A program made the position numbers and the translations under genes. DNA of 47,099 nucleotides from Rhodospirillales bacterium (lineage in GTDB: Bacteria > Pseudomonadota > Alphaproteobacteria > JAJFIK01), in the NCBI GenBank assembly GCA_021775005.1, contig JAJFIK010000023.1:1-47099 (forward strand). Reading direction: 5' to 3'. The notes beneath the pieces were generated by a model that made no database searches, was not told the origin of the DNA, and saw only the letters and a list, made by a program, of their open reading frames with translations. Positions 24,377 to 32,642 of this stretch are shown piece by piece. The stretch's first letter is position 1. Each line of letters starts with the position of its first letter.

Positions 24377-26488
24377 ATGATCTGGGGCGTCATCCTGGCA
24401 CTGCTAATCTCTGTGTCGGCGGTGGCTAGTCCGGAATTTTCAACCGAGCGCGTCAGTATCGAACTTGTGGCGGAAGGCGATGGGTTGCCTGCTGATGGCG
24501 GCACTGTGTGGCTCGCCCTGCGGCAGCAGATTATCCCCCATTGGCATACCTACTGGCGCAATCCCGGCGATTCAGGAGAGCCGACTGATATTGAATGGGC
24601 GCTTCCCAATGGATTTAGCGCCGGGGAAATCCATTGGCCGCCGCCAGAGCGGTTACCTTATGGGCCGCTGGTCAATTTTGGATTTTCAGATGAATCCGTT
24701 TTGCTCATCCCATTGACGGTTCCCGCCGGTTTGGAGCCGGGCACAAGGGTTACTCTAACCGCTGCTGTCTATTGGCTGGTGTGCGCAGATGTATGCATTC
24801 CGGAAGATGGCCGGGTTGATCTCACCCTGCCCGTCGTCTCGGGCGTACCAGGGGTCAATTTCGCAGCCGTGGATGTATTTGCTCGCGCGCGCGAAAACCT
24901 GCCGCAACCATCCCCTTGGGCCGCGCAATTCACAGAATCTGATGGCCGGTTTGAAATCGCGCTTTTGGGCGGTGAATTTTTTACTCCGCTGGAAGATGGG
25001 CAAATTCGCGAGGTCAGTTTCTTTCCTTACGTCTCTGGTTTGATCGACAACGCCGCCCCGCAGACGCTTCGCTATGGTCGCGGCGGGATCTCTCTCTCAA
25101 CGGCCTCAAGCCATCGTTTTCAACGAGATGCAGTGCCTAGCACCATTGAGGGGCTGATCGTCATTCATGAACTCATCGGCGAAACCTTCCGCGTGCGCAG
25201 TTTTACCATTGATGCGCCGCCGGGGGTCACTCCAGCAGATACGCGCAGTCGTGCTGCGGCAAGCGGCGCACTCCTTGATGTCACGATTGGGCAGGCGCTG
25301 TTGTTTGCGCTTCTAGGCGGTTTGATTTTGAACCTGATGCCTTGCGTCTTTCCTGTGGTGTTCTTGAAAGCGCTGACCTTTGTCTCTGTAGCGCATGAGC
25401 GGCCATGGGCGGTTCGGTTTCACGGCTTGGCGTATACCGGCGGCATTCTTGTGACATTTTCCGCCATCGCCCTCTTGCTCATTGGGCTTAAGGCTGCCGG
25501 CGCGGAAATCGGTTGGGGGTTTCAGTTGCAATCGCCCCCCGTTGTTGCGGGGTTGGCACTGCTTTTGTTCGCGGTCGGGCTTAATCTTTCCGGCGTCTAT
25601 ACAGTCGGTGCGTCGATCATGGGTCTTGGGGGCAGCCTCGCAGAACGCAACGGGCTAGTGGGCTCGTTCTTTACCGGTGTGTTGGCGGTGCTGGTGGCAA
25701 GCCCGTGTACGGCTCCGTTCATGGCCGCTGCACTTGGGTTTGCGCTGGTGCAGCCAAGCTATGTGGCGCTGGGGGTATTCCTGGCGTTAGGGCTTGGTCT
25801 CGCGTTGCCGTATTTGGCGCTCAGTTTTATGCCGCCGTTGCTGCGATTATTGCCAAAGCCGGGTGCCTGGATGGAGCGCTTCAAACAATTTCTTGCGCTG
25901 CCCATGTATGGCGCGGTGGCGTGGCTCGTGTGGGTCCTGGCACAACAAGTGGACATGGGTGCTTTTGCTCTTATGGTCGCCGCGCTCGCTGTTATGGCCT
26001 TAGGGGCTTGGATTTTTGACGCTAGCTATAGCCACAGAAATTTGTCCGTTCGTGGTGGTGTCTTGCTGATAGCATTGGTCATGGCGGTCTCCACATTGGG
26101 CGTGTTGACCCCGCGCACCAACAGCGAGATAGCAGAAAGTGGCGAGTTGGTGGCGTCTGTGCCCTATACTCGCGATGCCCTTGAAGCCTATCGCGATGAA
26201 GACCGCCAGGTATTTGTCAATTTCACCGCAGCATGGTGCATCACGTGCCTGGTGAACGAGCGCGTGGTGTTTTCTGATCCGGATATCGCGGCGTTGTTTG
26301 AGCAAACGGACACGATCTACATGAAGGGCGACTGGACCAATCGAAACGCCGAGATTGCCCATGCCCTGGAGCAATTTGGTCGCTCGGGCGTGCCGCTCTA
26401 TGTGATATATCGTCCGGGGGAGCCGCCAAGAGTTTTGCCCCAAGTGCTGACAAGGGATATAGTGCGGGCAGCGCTTGCTGGCGAATGA
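24377..26488 (+). CDS. ScsB/DsbD-type membrane thiol:disulfide reductase
   Basis: About 703 residues with the three-domain layout of ScsB/DsbD: a signal peptide (IWGVILALLISVSAVAS), a periplasmic N-terminal domain with a cysteine pair in VCADVCIPEDG, an eight-helix membrane domain with conserved cysteines in LMPCVFPVVF and ASPCTAPFM, and a C-terminal thioredoxin domain with WCITC. It moves electrons from cytoplasmic thioredoxin across the inner membrane to periplasmic partners. I start at ATG 24377, directly ahead of the signal; an ATG at 24314 preceded by AGGAA would add 21 basic residues and cannot be excluded. A redoxin and a cytochrome b561 follow, all on one strand with short gaps. Confidence 0.92.
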   Translation: MIWGVILALLISVSAVASPEFSTERVSIELVAEGDGLPADGGTVWLALRQQIIPHWHTYWRNPGDSGEPTDIEWALPNGFSAGEIHWPPPERLPYGPLVNFGFSDESVLLIPLTVPAGLEPGTRVTLTAAVYWLVCADVCIPEDGRVDLTLPVVSGVPGVNFAAVDVFARARENLPQPSPWAAQFTESDGRFEIALLGGEFFTPLEDGQIREVSFFPYVSGLIDNAAPQTLRYGRGGISLSTASSHRFQRDAVPSTIEGLIVIHELIGETFRVRSFTIDAPPGVTPADTRSRAAASGALLDVTIGQALLFALLGGLILNLMPCVFPVVFLKALTFVSVAHERPWAVRFHGLAYTGGILVTFSAIALLLIGLKAAGAEIGWGFQLQSPPVVAGLALLLFAVGLNLSGVYTVGASIMGLGGSLAERNGLVGSFFTGVLAVLVASPCTAPFMAAALGFALVQPSYVALGVFLALGLGLALPYLALSFMPPLLRLLPKPGAWMERFKQFLALPMYGAVAWLVWVLAQQVDMGAFALMVAALAVMALGAWIFDASYSHRNLSVRGGVLLIALVMAVSTLGVLTPRTNSEIAESGELVASVPYTRDALEAYRDEDRQVFVNFTAAWCITCLVNERVVFSDPDIAALFEQTDTIYMKGDWTNRNAEIAHALEQFGRSGVPLYVIYRPGEPPRVLPQVLTRDIVRAALAGE

Positions 26489-26508
26489 TTTGATTTGGAG
26501 AGCTTGAG

Positions 26509-27111
26509 ATGATTGCGCGCATGATTGCTTTGGTAGTGGTGAGCGCCAGTTTGGCCTTACCGGCGCTCGCAACACCGGTTGTTGGTGAGATGTCGCCGGG
26601 CTTCACGGCGGTCGATTCTAACGGCCAAGAACGCTCCCTTTCAGATTATCTCGGCCAGCGCGTCATACTTGAATGGACAAATCATGATTGCCCTTATGTG
26701 CGCAAACATTACGGTACCGGCAATATGCAATCCTTGCAGCGCGACGCGACAGCGGCCGGCGTAGTTTGGCTTTCTATCATTTCCTCCGCGCCGGGCCGTC
26801 AGGGATATGTCAGCGGTGATGAAGCGAATCAACTCACAGCTTCGCGCGGAGCGTTCCCCTCAGCGGTGTTGCTCGACCCGTCTGGGGATGTGGGGCAGCT
26901 TTACGACGCACGTACCACACCGCATATGTATTTGATCGATGAGCTCGGCATTCTTCGCTACATGGGGGCCATTGATGACCAGCCCACCACACGAAGGTCA
27001 TCGGTTGAGATTTCCAACAATTATGTGCGCGCAGCACTCACAAGTCTGGATGCTGGCGAGGCTATCGAAATTTCGTCCTCAACTGCGTATGGTTGCAGCA
27101 TAAAATACTAG
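26509..27111 (+). CDS. Exported thioredoxin-fold redoxin protein
   Basis: A 200-residue protein with a signal peptide (about 1-21, ending ALA) and an AhpC/TSA-type redoxin domain. A single catalytic-type Cys lies in NHDCPYVRKHYG, in place of a CxxC motif; a second Cys is near the C-terminus (YGCSIKY). FPSAVLLDPSG and TTPHMYLID are typical of thioredoxin-fold peroxidase-like proteins. It is probably a periplasmic peroxidase or a thiol protein reduced by the ScsB-type protein encoded 20 bases upstream. GGAG precedes ATG 26509. Family is secure; redox partner and substrate are inferred from neighbours. Confidence 0.87.
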   Translation: MIARMIALVVVSASLALPALATPVVGEMSPGFTAVDSNGQERSLSDYLGQRVILEWTNHDCPYVRKHYGTGNMQSLQRDATAAGVVWLSIISSAPGRQGYVSGDEANQLTASRGAFPSAVLLDPSGDVGQLYDARTTPHMYLIDELGILRYMGAIDDQPTTRRSSVEISNNYVRAALTSLDAGEAIEISSSTAYGCSIKY

Positions 27112-27135
27112 ACGCCGCTGCCAGAAGGATCGCTG

Positions 27136-27744
27136 ATGGAATTGCCCAAAAGTGAAAACACCACGGCCCATTGGGGCTGGGTGGCTAAGTCCTTTCATTG
27201 GGTCATCGCCATATTGGTTTTGGCGCAAATCCCGTTGGGGTTTTATGGCCACAACCTGTTTGAACATTTGCAGGAAACCGGCGATCGATCCCAGCTTGAT
27301 CTCATGCGCACGATCTTTGCGCTTCACAAGTCCACGGGGTTAGTGCTGGGCGCACTCATTATTGCTCGTTGTTATTGGCGGCTCAATAATGAGATACCGC
27401 CCCTCTCGCAAGAGCTGCCCCATGTGCTCCGCCTTGGTGCCCTTATTGTGCATTGGGCGTTTTATGTTCTGATACTCACCATGGCGGTAACAGGGTTTAT
27501 ATTCAGCGAGCACTCCACGTCGCGGATCAATTTCTATTTGCTGGTTGAAATTCCGCAATTGTTCGATCCGGGGGAACAAATCGCGCAGGTAATGAAAGCC
27601 ATCCACAAAGTGGCCGCCTATACGCTTACGGCCCTTGTGTTGATCCACACCGTTGCCGCGTTCGTGCATCATTTTGTCATGAAGGACGACACCTTGGTGC
27701 GCATGTTACCAGGGTTCCTTGGGGGGCGCAGGTCGAAGGACTAG
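27136..27744 (+). CDS. Cytochrome b561
   Basis: A 202-residue inner-membrane protein with four helices and the b-type heme ligands expected of the cytochrome b561 family: HW in the first helix (SFHWVIAILVLAQIPLGF), a His in FALHKSTGLVLG, and HKVAAYTL and HTVAAFVHH in the last helices. It would pass electrons from quinol or another donor across the membrane. AAGGATCGCTG precedes ATG 27136, 24 bases after the redoxin gene, making a scsB-redoxin-b561 run. The combination suggests periplasmic redox or oxidative-stress defence. It ends eight bases before the convergent mnmC gene. Confidence 0.92.
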   Translation: MELPKSENTTAHWGWVAKSFHWVIAILVLAQIPLGFYGHNLFEHLQETGDRSQLDLMRTIFALHKSTGLVLGALIIARCYWRLNNEIPPLSQELPHVLRLGALIVHWAFYVLILTMAVTGFIFSEHSTSRINFYLLVEIPQLFDPGEQIAQVMKAIHKVAAYTLTALVLIHTVAAFVHHFVMKDDTLVRMLPGFLGGRRSKD

Positions 27745-27752
27745 CGCGCGGC

Positions 27753-29654
27753 TTAAACTACCCGTCCCTTGATGAGGTTGCGGACCCAGAAGCGGGCAGG
27801 ATGGAGCGCGTCAGCGACGTCACGCTCAACAGGCCAGGGTTCTCCACAAACCTGCGTCGCAATAAATTCCCCCAGCAAGGGCGCGGTAACCAGGCCGCGC
27901 GAGCCAAGTCCAGTAATTGTATAAAGACCGGCGCGATATGGCATGGGCGGGGCATTATAGATCGCGCCATGGCGTAGTTGCGCAAAGTCCTGAAGAAACT
28001 TCCGCTTGTCTGGAACGGGACCGGCAATGGGCAGCCGATCCGGCGTGGTCGCACGCACCCCGCGCCAGGTTTCGCGGACGGTCCAATCTTTTGTGGCATT
28101 GGGTAGAAGTCGTCCGAGGGAGCTGAGGATTTCTGTTTCCGCTTCATGTGCCGTGAGTAACTGATCAGCGGCTTCATGAGTGGTTCCCAACCATGCGCCA
28201 TCGGGCGTCGGGCTTGCATAATCGCCGAAAGTGACAGGAAGCGCGGGCCCCGAACCACTGACCCGGATGACATGACCGGCGCTGGATGTGAGAGGCCCGG
28301 CAAGGTCTGGCAGCAGCCGGGTGGCGTCCATTCCCGTGGTCACGATAATAGTATCAAACGACCCAATGATTTCACTTGCACCGCGGAGCTGCCATGCGCC
28401 GTCATCAGATGTCAGCGCCTCAATGGGGCAGCTCCATCGCTGGTCGACATTTGCAAGATCAAAGGCACTCACCGGCGATCCAAGTAGCGCGCCCCCTCTC
28501 GCAATGTGCATCCCGGCATGATCAAAGCGTTCACCCAGATATTCTGACACGCGCGCGGGGCTCAGGACGCTTAGATCATCACCAGCAAAAAACCCGGAGG
28601 CAGCAACGGTCTTAAAGCGTTTTTCTTCCGCCGGCATTGTCGCCAGATAGAGCCCCCCAACTTCGCCCAAGAGCCCCGCCGCCTTGTAGCGCGTGGCCGC
28701 ATAGCGAAAAGCCGCGGCTGAAAATCGTGCGGAGGGGTCGGTATCCGCCACCAGTCGCGGCATCACAAGGCCGGACGGGGTGCCAGACGCGCCCATGCCC
28801 GGAGCGGCACTTTGGTCAAAGAGCGTGACATTGGCACCTCGCGTAGCAAGGGCGGTGCTGACGCTCAGCCCGGCGACGCCCGCACCGATGACGGCTACCC
28901 GCCCGGCAGGTCGCGGCGGCGCTGGCGCACACCAGGGCGCTTGCTCCTTATCGCGGGGCCGAACACAGCGCCCCGTTACCATGTGCTTTTTATTGCCAAA
29001 TCCTTTTGTACGCTCGACCTCAAATCCTGATTGTTCAAGCCTATGCCGAACATCCCCGGCCGCTGTGAAGGTCGCAAGGGTGCTGCCCACGTGGGAGCAT
29101 CGGGAAACCTCATCCATCAAGGATTGCGACCACATAGCCTCATTGAGTGCAGGGGAAAAGCCGTCCAGAAACCACGCATCCACTTGCGCCTCAAGTTGCG
29201 GCAAGACCGCGTCCGCTGCCCCGAAAAGCAGCAATAACGTCACGTTAGGGGCGAGGGGAATACGGTGCGTGCCGCGCACTGCGCCGGGCCAATGATGCCG
29301 CAAACGCTTTGACAGAGGGGCGAACTCAGGAAAGGCATTATGACAGGCGCTTAGATGGTCCAGCGTCATGGGCGCGCCTTCGACGCTTATATAATGGAGG
29401 TGCGCATCCTGGTGCGACGTTTGCTGCCAAAGCTCCCAAGTGGCGAGAAAATTAAGCCCGGTCCCAAAGCCAAGCTCGCCAATGGTAAAGCGGCGCGATG
29501 CTGCCCATGCCTGGGGCAACGCATTGCCGTCCAGAAAAACATGGCGTGTCTCGGCGAGACCTTCAGCGGGATTGAAATAAATGTCCCCAAAATTGGGATC
29601 AAACGGCGCGCCATTCCGCCACTCAAGGGGTGGGGTTTTTAAGGGTCCGGTCAA
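27753..29654 (-). CDS. mnmC: Bifunctional tRNA (mnm5s2U34) modification enzyme MnmC
   Basis: A 633-residue fusion with both MnmC halves. The N-terminal methyltransferase domain (about 1-235) begins LEWRNGAPFDPNFGDIYFN and includes IGELGFGTGLNFLATWEL (SAM binding). The C-terminal FAD-dependent oxidoreductase (about 250-633) starts VAVIGAGVAGLS. It completes 5-methylaminomethyl-2-thiouridine at the wobble base of certain tRNAs. The start is TTG at 29654; no upstream ATG or GTG exists before the in-frame stop of the preceding gene 18 bases away, and no clear ribosome site is visible. It is probably translated by coupling to the outer-membrane protein gene upstream. Family assignment is certain. 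Confidence 0.95.
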   Translation of the reverse strand: MTGPLKTPPLEWRNGAPFDPNFGDIYFNPAEGLAETRHVFLDGNALPQAWAASRRFTIGELGFGTGLNFLATWELWQQTSHQDAHLHYISVEGAPMTLDHLSACHNAFPEFAPLSKRLRHHWPGAVRGTHRIPLAPNVTLLLLFGAADAVLPQLEAQVDAWFLDGFSPALNEAMWSQSLMDEVSRCSHVGSTLATFTAAGDVRHRLEQSGFEVERTKGFGNKKHMVTGRCVRPRDKEQAPWCAPAPPRPAGRVAVIGAGVAGLSVSTALATRGANVTLFDQSAAPGMGASGTPSGLVMPRLVADTDPSARFSAAAFRYAATRYKAAGLLGEVGGLYLATMPAEEKRFKTVAASGFFAGDDLSVLSPARVSEYLGERFDHAGMHIARGGALLGSPVSAFDLANVDQRWSCPIEALTSDDGAWQLRGASEIIGSFDTIIVTTGMDATRLLPDLAGPLTSSAGHVIRVSGSGPALPVTFGDYASPTPDGAWLGTTHEAADQLLTAHEAETEILSSLGRLLPNATKDWTVRETWRGVRATTPDRLPIAGPVPDKRKFLQDFAQLRHGAIYNAPPMPYRAGLYTITGLGSRGLVTAPLLGEFIATQVCGEPWPVERDVADALHPARFWVRNLIKGRVV

Positions 29655-29672
29655 GATGGGATCAGACGTGGG

Positions 29673-31040
29673 TTAGTCCCGCACGCGTTGACGACCAAGG
29701 GGGAAGCTAACGCCAATGAGTACATCGTTGGATTCAATACTTGCGTCGGCGCCAAACCCAAAGCTGGCGTTGCCCGTTGCGAAGTAACGATATTCTGCGG
29801 TGAGTCGAAGCCCATTGCGGAACTCATAGCCAAGCCCGGCACCGAATTGATAGGCCAGCACGGCTTCGTCTTCTTTAATGTCGGTGCTGAAGGCACGCGT
29901 AACATTGGTCGTGCCAGGGGCGATATACCCCAGATCTTGCAGAATTTGCTTGGTATACGTAGGGGTCGGGCCGGGTTGATTGTATGTCTTCGATGTCACG
30001 ACAGTTGAGTCGGTCTTGTGGAACAGGAATTCGTTGTATTTGCCGCCCGGTAAAACGCTGGAGCCCGTTCCAAACACGAGTTCCGCGCCGCGCATGCGGT
30101 AATTGAGCGTCAAATTGGCAACGCCAACGCCGCCACCAATAAACGGCACCAGACCAGTGTTTCCAAGCGGCAAGTCATACCAAAGATTGACCATGAAGGA
30201 GAAGGCCGACAGCTCCCCATCCACGCTAACCGGAACATTTGTCGCATCCATTTGGGTATTGTAATTAAATCGATTGAATTGCGTTATGGGCGACTTCAAC
30301 TCCGACCGCGTGACGGTACCAAGCACCTTGGTAACCACTGAATATGCCAACTCACCGGGGTTAGATTTCGTGCCGGTCGTTGCTGTGGAATAGGGAGGGC
30401 CCGAAAGATCCGTCGGCAGATTCACAAAGGGTGAGGTTGATGGAAGATTGTAACCGGTCGGCGTGTTGGCATGATATCGGTAATTGTAGATTGCATCCCG
30501 CCGTAAATAGGTCCGATTGATATTGACGGTGTTCAACGTGCCAGCTTGTTCCAGGTCATAGCGACGGAACGCAGCTTCCACTTCGGCGCGCAGGCCAACC
30601 ATGAGCTCAATGCCCAGGGCCGCGCCGACGACCCAGCCGTCTTCGCTAACATCGCCGCTGAAGTTGCGCGTGTATTTATAATCTTGAAAGCGGCTGTAGC
30701 TGAATACGGCGTTTCGACCGTAAAACGCGCCTCTATATATTGTTTTAGTCGTACTTCCGACCTTGGTGGGCACTACGGTCGTCTTGGAAAAAACGACTGT
30801 TGAGCGCACACCGTCGAGCGAAAAATTTGCCACAGTGTTTTGACCAACAAGCCCCAAATATTGGGGGCCAGCGGGCCGCGTATAACCGGCCGTTTCCATG
30901 CGGTGGTGGTAGATGTCTTCTTCAGCAGCGCTGGACCAACCGCCGAAAAGGCTGACGTAGGCATCGCCAGCTGCACCAAAAGCAGGGGATGTAAGTGCTA
31001 AAGCCGCAGTACTGGCTAGCAACGCATACTTGATTGACAT
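29673..31040 (-). CDS. Outer-membrane beta-barrel protein
   Basis: A 455-residue protein with a signal peptide (YALLASTAALALTSPAFG, cleavage near residue 23) and a body of alternating aromatic/small strands typical of porin-like or opacity-type barrels. Tyr- and Phe-rich strands include TAEYRYFATGNASFGFG and DVLIGVSFPLG; the chain ends after a strand and a short basic tail (RQRVRD) rather than in the usual terminal Phe. A long central region (about 150-260) rich in Asn, Thr and Tyr could be an external loop. I start at ATG 31040 after GGGGAAAAG; a GTG at 31052 is less likely. It is followed in the same frame, 18 bases on, by mnmC. Exact family unknown. Confidence 0.78.
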   Translation of the reverse strand: MSIKYALLASTAALALTSPAFGAAGDAYVSLFGGWSSAAEEDIYHHRMETAGYTRPAGPQYLGLVGQNTVANFSLDGVRSTVVFSKTTVVPTKVGSTTKTIYRGAFYGRNAVFSYSRFQDYKYTRNFSGDVSEDGWVVGAALGIELMVGLRAEVEAAFRRYDLEQAGTLNTVNINRTYLRRDAIYNYRYHANTPTGYNLPSTSPFVNLPTDLSGPPYSTATTGTKSNPGELAYSVVTKVLGTVTRSELKSPITQFNRFNYNTQMDATNVPVSVDGELSAFSFMVNLWYDLPLGNTGLVPFIGGGVGVANLTLNYRMRGAELVFGTGSSVLPGGKYNEFLFHKTDSTVVTSKTYNQPGPTPTYTKQILQDLGYIAPGTTNVTRAFSTDIKEDEAVLAYQFGAGLGYEFRNGLRLTAEYRYFATGNASFGFGADASIESNDVLIGVSFPLGRQRVRD

Positions 31041-31219
31041 TCTTTTCCCCACCAGAGGTGTGTGACAAACGAAAGCGGCGGGGCGTCAAGCACCCCGCTC
31101 ATTAGGGCAGAAGCGTACCGGCTTGCGGCGGGCCAATCAATACGGTCTAGGGTTCAATTCAGCGATTTTTTGGCAATTTTCTGCCGCTCAGGCACTGAAG
31201 CGCCGTCCGGCAGGTTTGC

Positions 31220-32128
31220 CTAGGACGTGCCAGAACCAGAGATCGAAGCGACAAGATGTTCTGCGATTTTGCCGACTGCGGCCGGTGATGGATGAAATTC
31301 ATCAATGAACTCAATGGTATCGGCTTCTGGATAGTCTATCAGCAAAAGCCCTTCATCGCGTAAGGGGGCGATTACTTCATCAAGATACCGTCCGGCATAT
31401 GCCTTATGCCGCTCGAATCGCGCTTCTTGCGATTTGTTGGCAGGGGTGCCCAATTCGGCCTTAAGCTCGTAGGCGGTCGGCGTTTGCTTTTCAAAGAAAG
31501 TGCGCTCGCTAACAATCACTAGCTCAATGTCTTGATTTTTAGCGAAAGTAGCGAAGCGACGGATACCTTTAAGCTGATACCGCACAAAATTATCGAACAT
31601 CTGTCCGGGATCCACTTTGAGGACCCGTTGCTCAAATTCTTCGGGGCTATAGGCAAATGTGGTGGGGGGGCCATCCATTGGGCTTGAAAGACCTAACAGG
31701 CAAAAGCGAGAAAATGTCCCACCGGGAAAGAGGTAGATTTTATTGAGCCGGCGCGGATCAAGAACCTGGCTGGCGGCCATAACCAGATCAGTTGTAGTTG
31801 CCTCGGGAAGGTTCAGTGAGACCACACGTCGATTTGTCACTTCGCCCAGGCGGCTTGCCATTGTGTCGGCGTCGCTTTTTGCGCCCATGCCGAACACATG
31901 GGACGAGCCGAGCACCGCATCAACATCATCATAGGCGCTAATGCGTGACACCAAAATAGTCTCACCAGCAATGATAGAGCGCCGGAACCCGCGGCTATCG
32001 GTGGTCAGTTGTTTTGTTTGAACGTTGGCGCGATAAGTCATAACCGCCCCGCGCCGCATATTGAGCTGGGGGTTCATATAGGGCCGCATTTCAGGATAAT
32101 GCTCAAATACGGTTTTGTAGTTGGCCAT
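31220..32128 (-). CDS. SGNH-hydrolase-like protein
   Basis: A 302-residue protein resembling SGNH/GDSL hydrolases. Block I reads AVLGSSHVFGMG with a candidate nucleophile at Ser75-76; block V reads FIDEFHPSPAAVG with Asp276 and His279 in the expected DxxH arrangement. A TTDSRGFRR segment near residue 43 resembles the NSxGFRG motif of polysaccharide-modifying members. It could be an esterase or acyltransferase acting on a glycan or lipid. No signal peptide or helix is visible, so it appears cytosolic, unusual for the glycan-modifying group. The start is ATG 32128. It lies 38 bases downstream of the tRNA-Thr gene on the same strand. Confidence 0.7.
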   Translation of the reverse strand: MANYKTVFEHYPEMRPYMNPQLNMRRGAVMTYRANVQTKQLTTDSRGFRRSIIAGETILVSRISAYDDVDAVLGSSHVFGMGAKSDADTMASRLGEVTNRRVVSLNLPEATTTDLVMAASQVLDPRRLNKIYLFPGGTFSRFCLLGLSSPMDGPPTTFAYSPEEFEQRVLKVDPGQMFDNFVRYQLKGIRRFATFAKNQDIELVIVSERTFFEKQTPTAYELKAELGTPANKSQEARFERHKAYAGRYLDEVIAPLRDEGLLLIDYPEADTIEFIDEFHPSPAAVGKIAEHLVASISGSGTS

Positions 32129-32166
32129 AATCTTTGGACCCTATGTGGTGGCAGCGGGAGAAAAGC

Positions 32167-32241
32167 TGGTGCCGTCGGTGAGAATTGAACTCACGACCTC
32201 ACCATTACCAATGGTGTGCTCTACCCCTGAGCTACGACGGC
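32167..32241 (-). tRNA. tRNA-Thr (GGT anticodon)
   Basis: The reverse strand folds as a full cloverleaf: acceptor GCCGTCG paired with CGACGGC, D-arm GCTCAGGGGTAGAGC, anticodon stem CACCA/TGGTG around loop TTGGTAA (anticodon GGT), and T-arm GTGAGTTCAATTCTCAC. CCA is encoded. Length is 75 bases. Confidence 0.97.
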
Positions 32242-32274
32242 CTGGATCACCCCATACAGGTGAACAAGGGCGCC

Positions 32275-32302
32275 GATATACATGATGCGATTGCCCATGC
32301 AA
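32275..32302 (-). promoter_or_regulatory. Candidate sigma-70-type promoter for tRNA-Thr
   Basis: On the reverse strand, TTGCAT (32302-32297) and TATATC (32280-32275) are separated by 16 bases, and the -10 ends about 34 bases before the tRNA. The -35 is a partial match to TTGACA. Position supports it; strength is uncertain. Confidence 0.4.
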
Positions 32303-32384
32303 AGGCTAATACGCAGGGTAGTTGACTTGTCAGTGTGATCGATTGGCCGTATGGCCTCGGACGGCGCAAATGGAGGCTCGCCCA

Positions 32385-32555
32385 ATGGCAAAGACTGGGT
32401 CCAAATCGGAAAGCCGCGAGGCGCGCCTCGCCAAGGCCCTGCGGGCCAATTTGCGCCGCCGTAAGGCCCAAAGCCGCGGCCGCGACGAAGATCGGCCTGA
32501 TGATGAAAAAGGTGAATTGGCCGATGGCGCGGACAAAGATGAGACCTCGTCATAG
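32385..32555 (+). CDS. Small basic protein upstream of murA
   Basis: A 56-residue protein with a basic helical core EARLAKALRANLRRRKAQSRG and an acidic tail. Short proteins of this kind, with the RKAQxRxR pattern, recur upstream of murA in Alphaproteobacteria; their function is unknown. I start at ATG 32385, ten bases after GGAGG. It lies 87 bases before murA on the same strand. Nucleic-acid binding is a possibility suggested only by charge. Confidence 0.75.
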   Translation: MAKTGSKSESREARLAKALRANLRRRKAQSRGRDEDRPDDEKGELADGADKDETSS

Positions 32556-32642
32556 CCTTGCCGGATTTGCCGCTTAGCCTCAGCGGGGTACGGTAAAGCA
32601 CCACAACCGGCAGCAAGGCCGAACAAAGGAAATCCACAGTCA

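Noticed and set aside
25998-26606. Overlapping reverse frames opposite the end of the ScsB-type gene and the redoxin gene
   Set aside because: Composition and lack of motifs mark them as antisense shadows.
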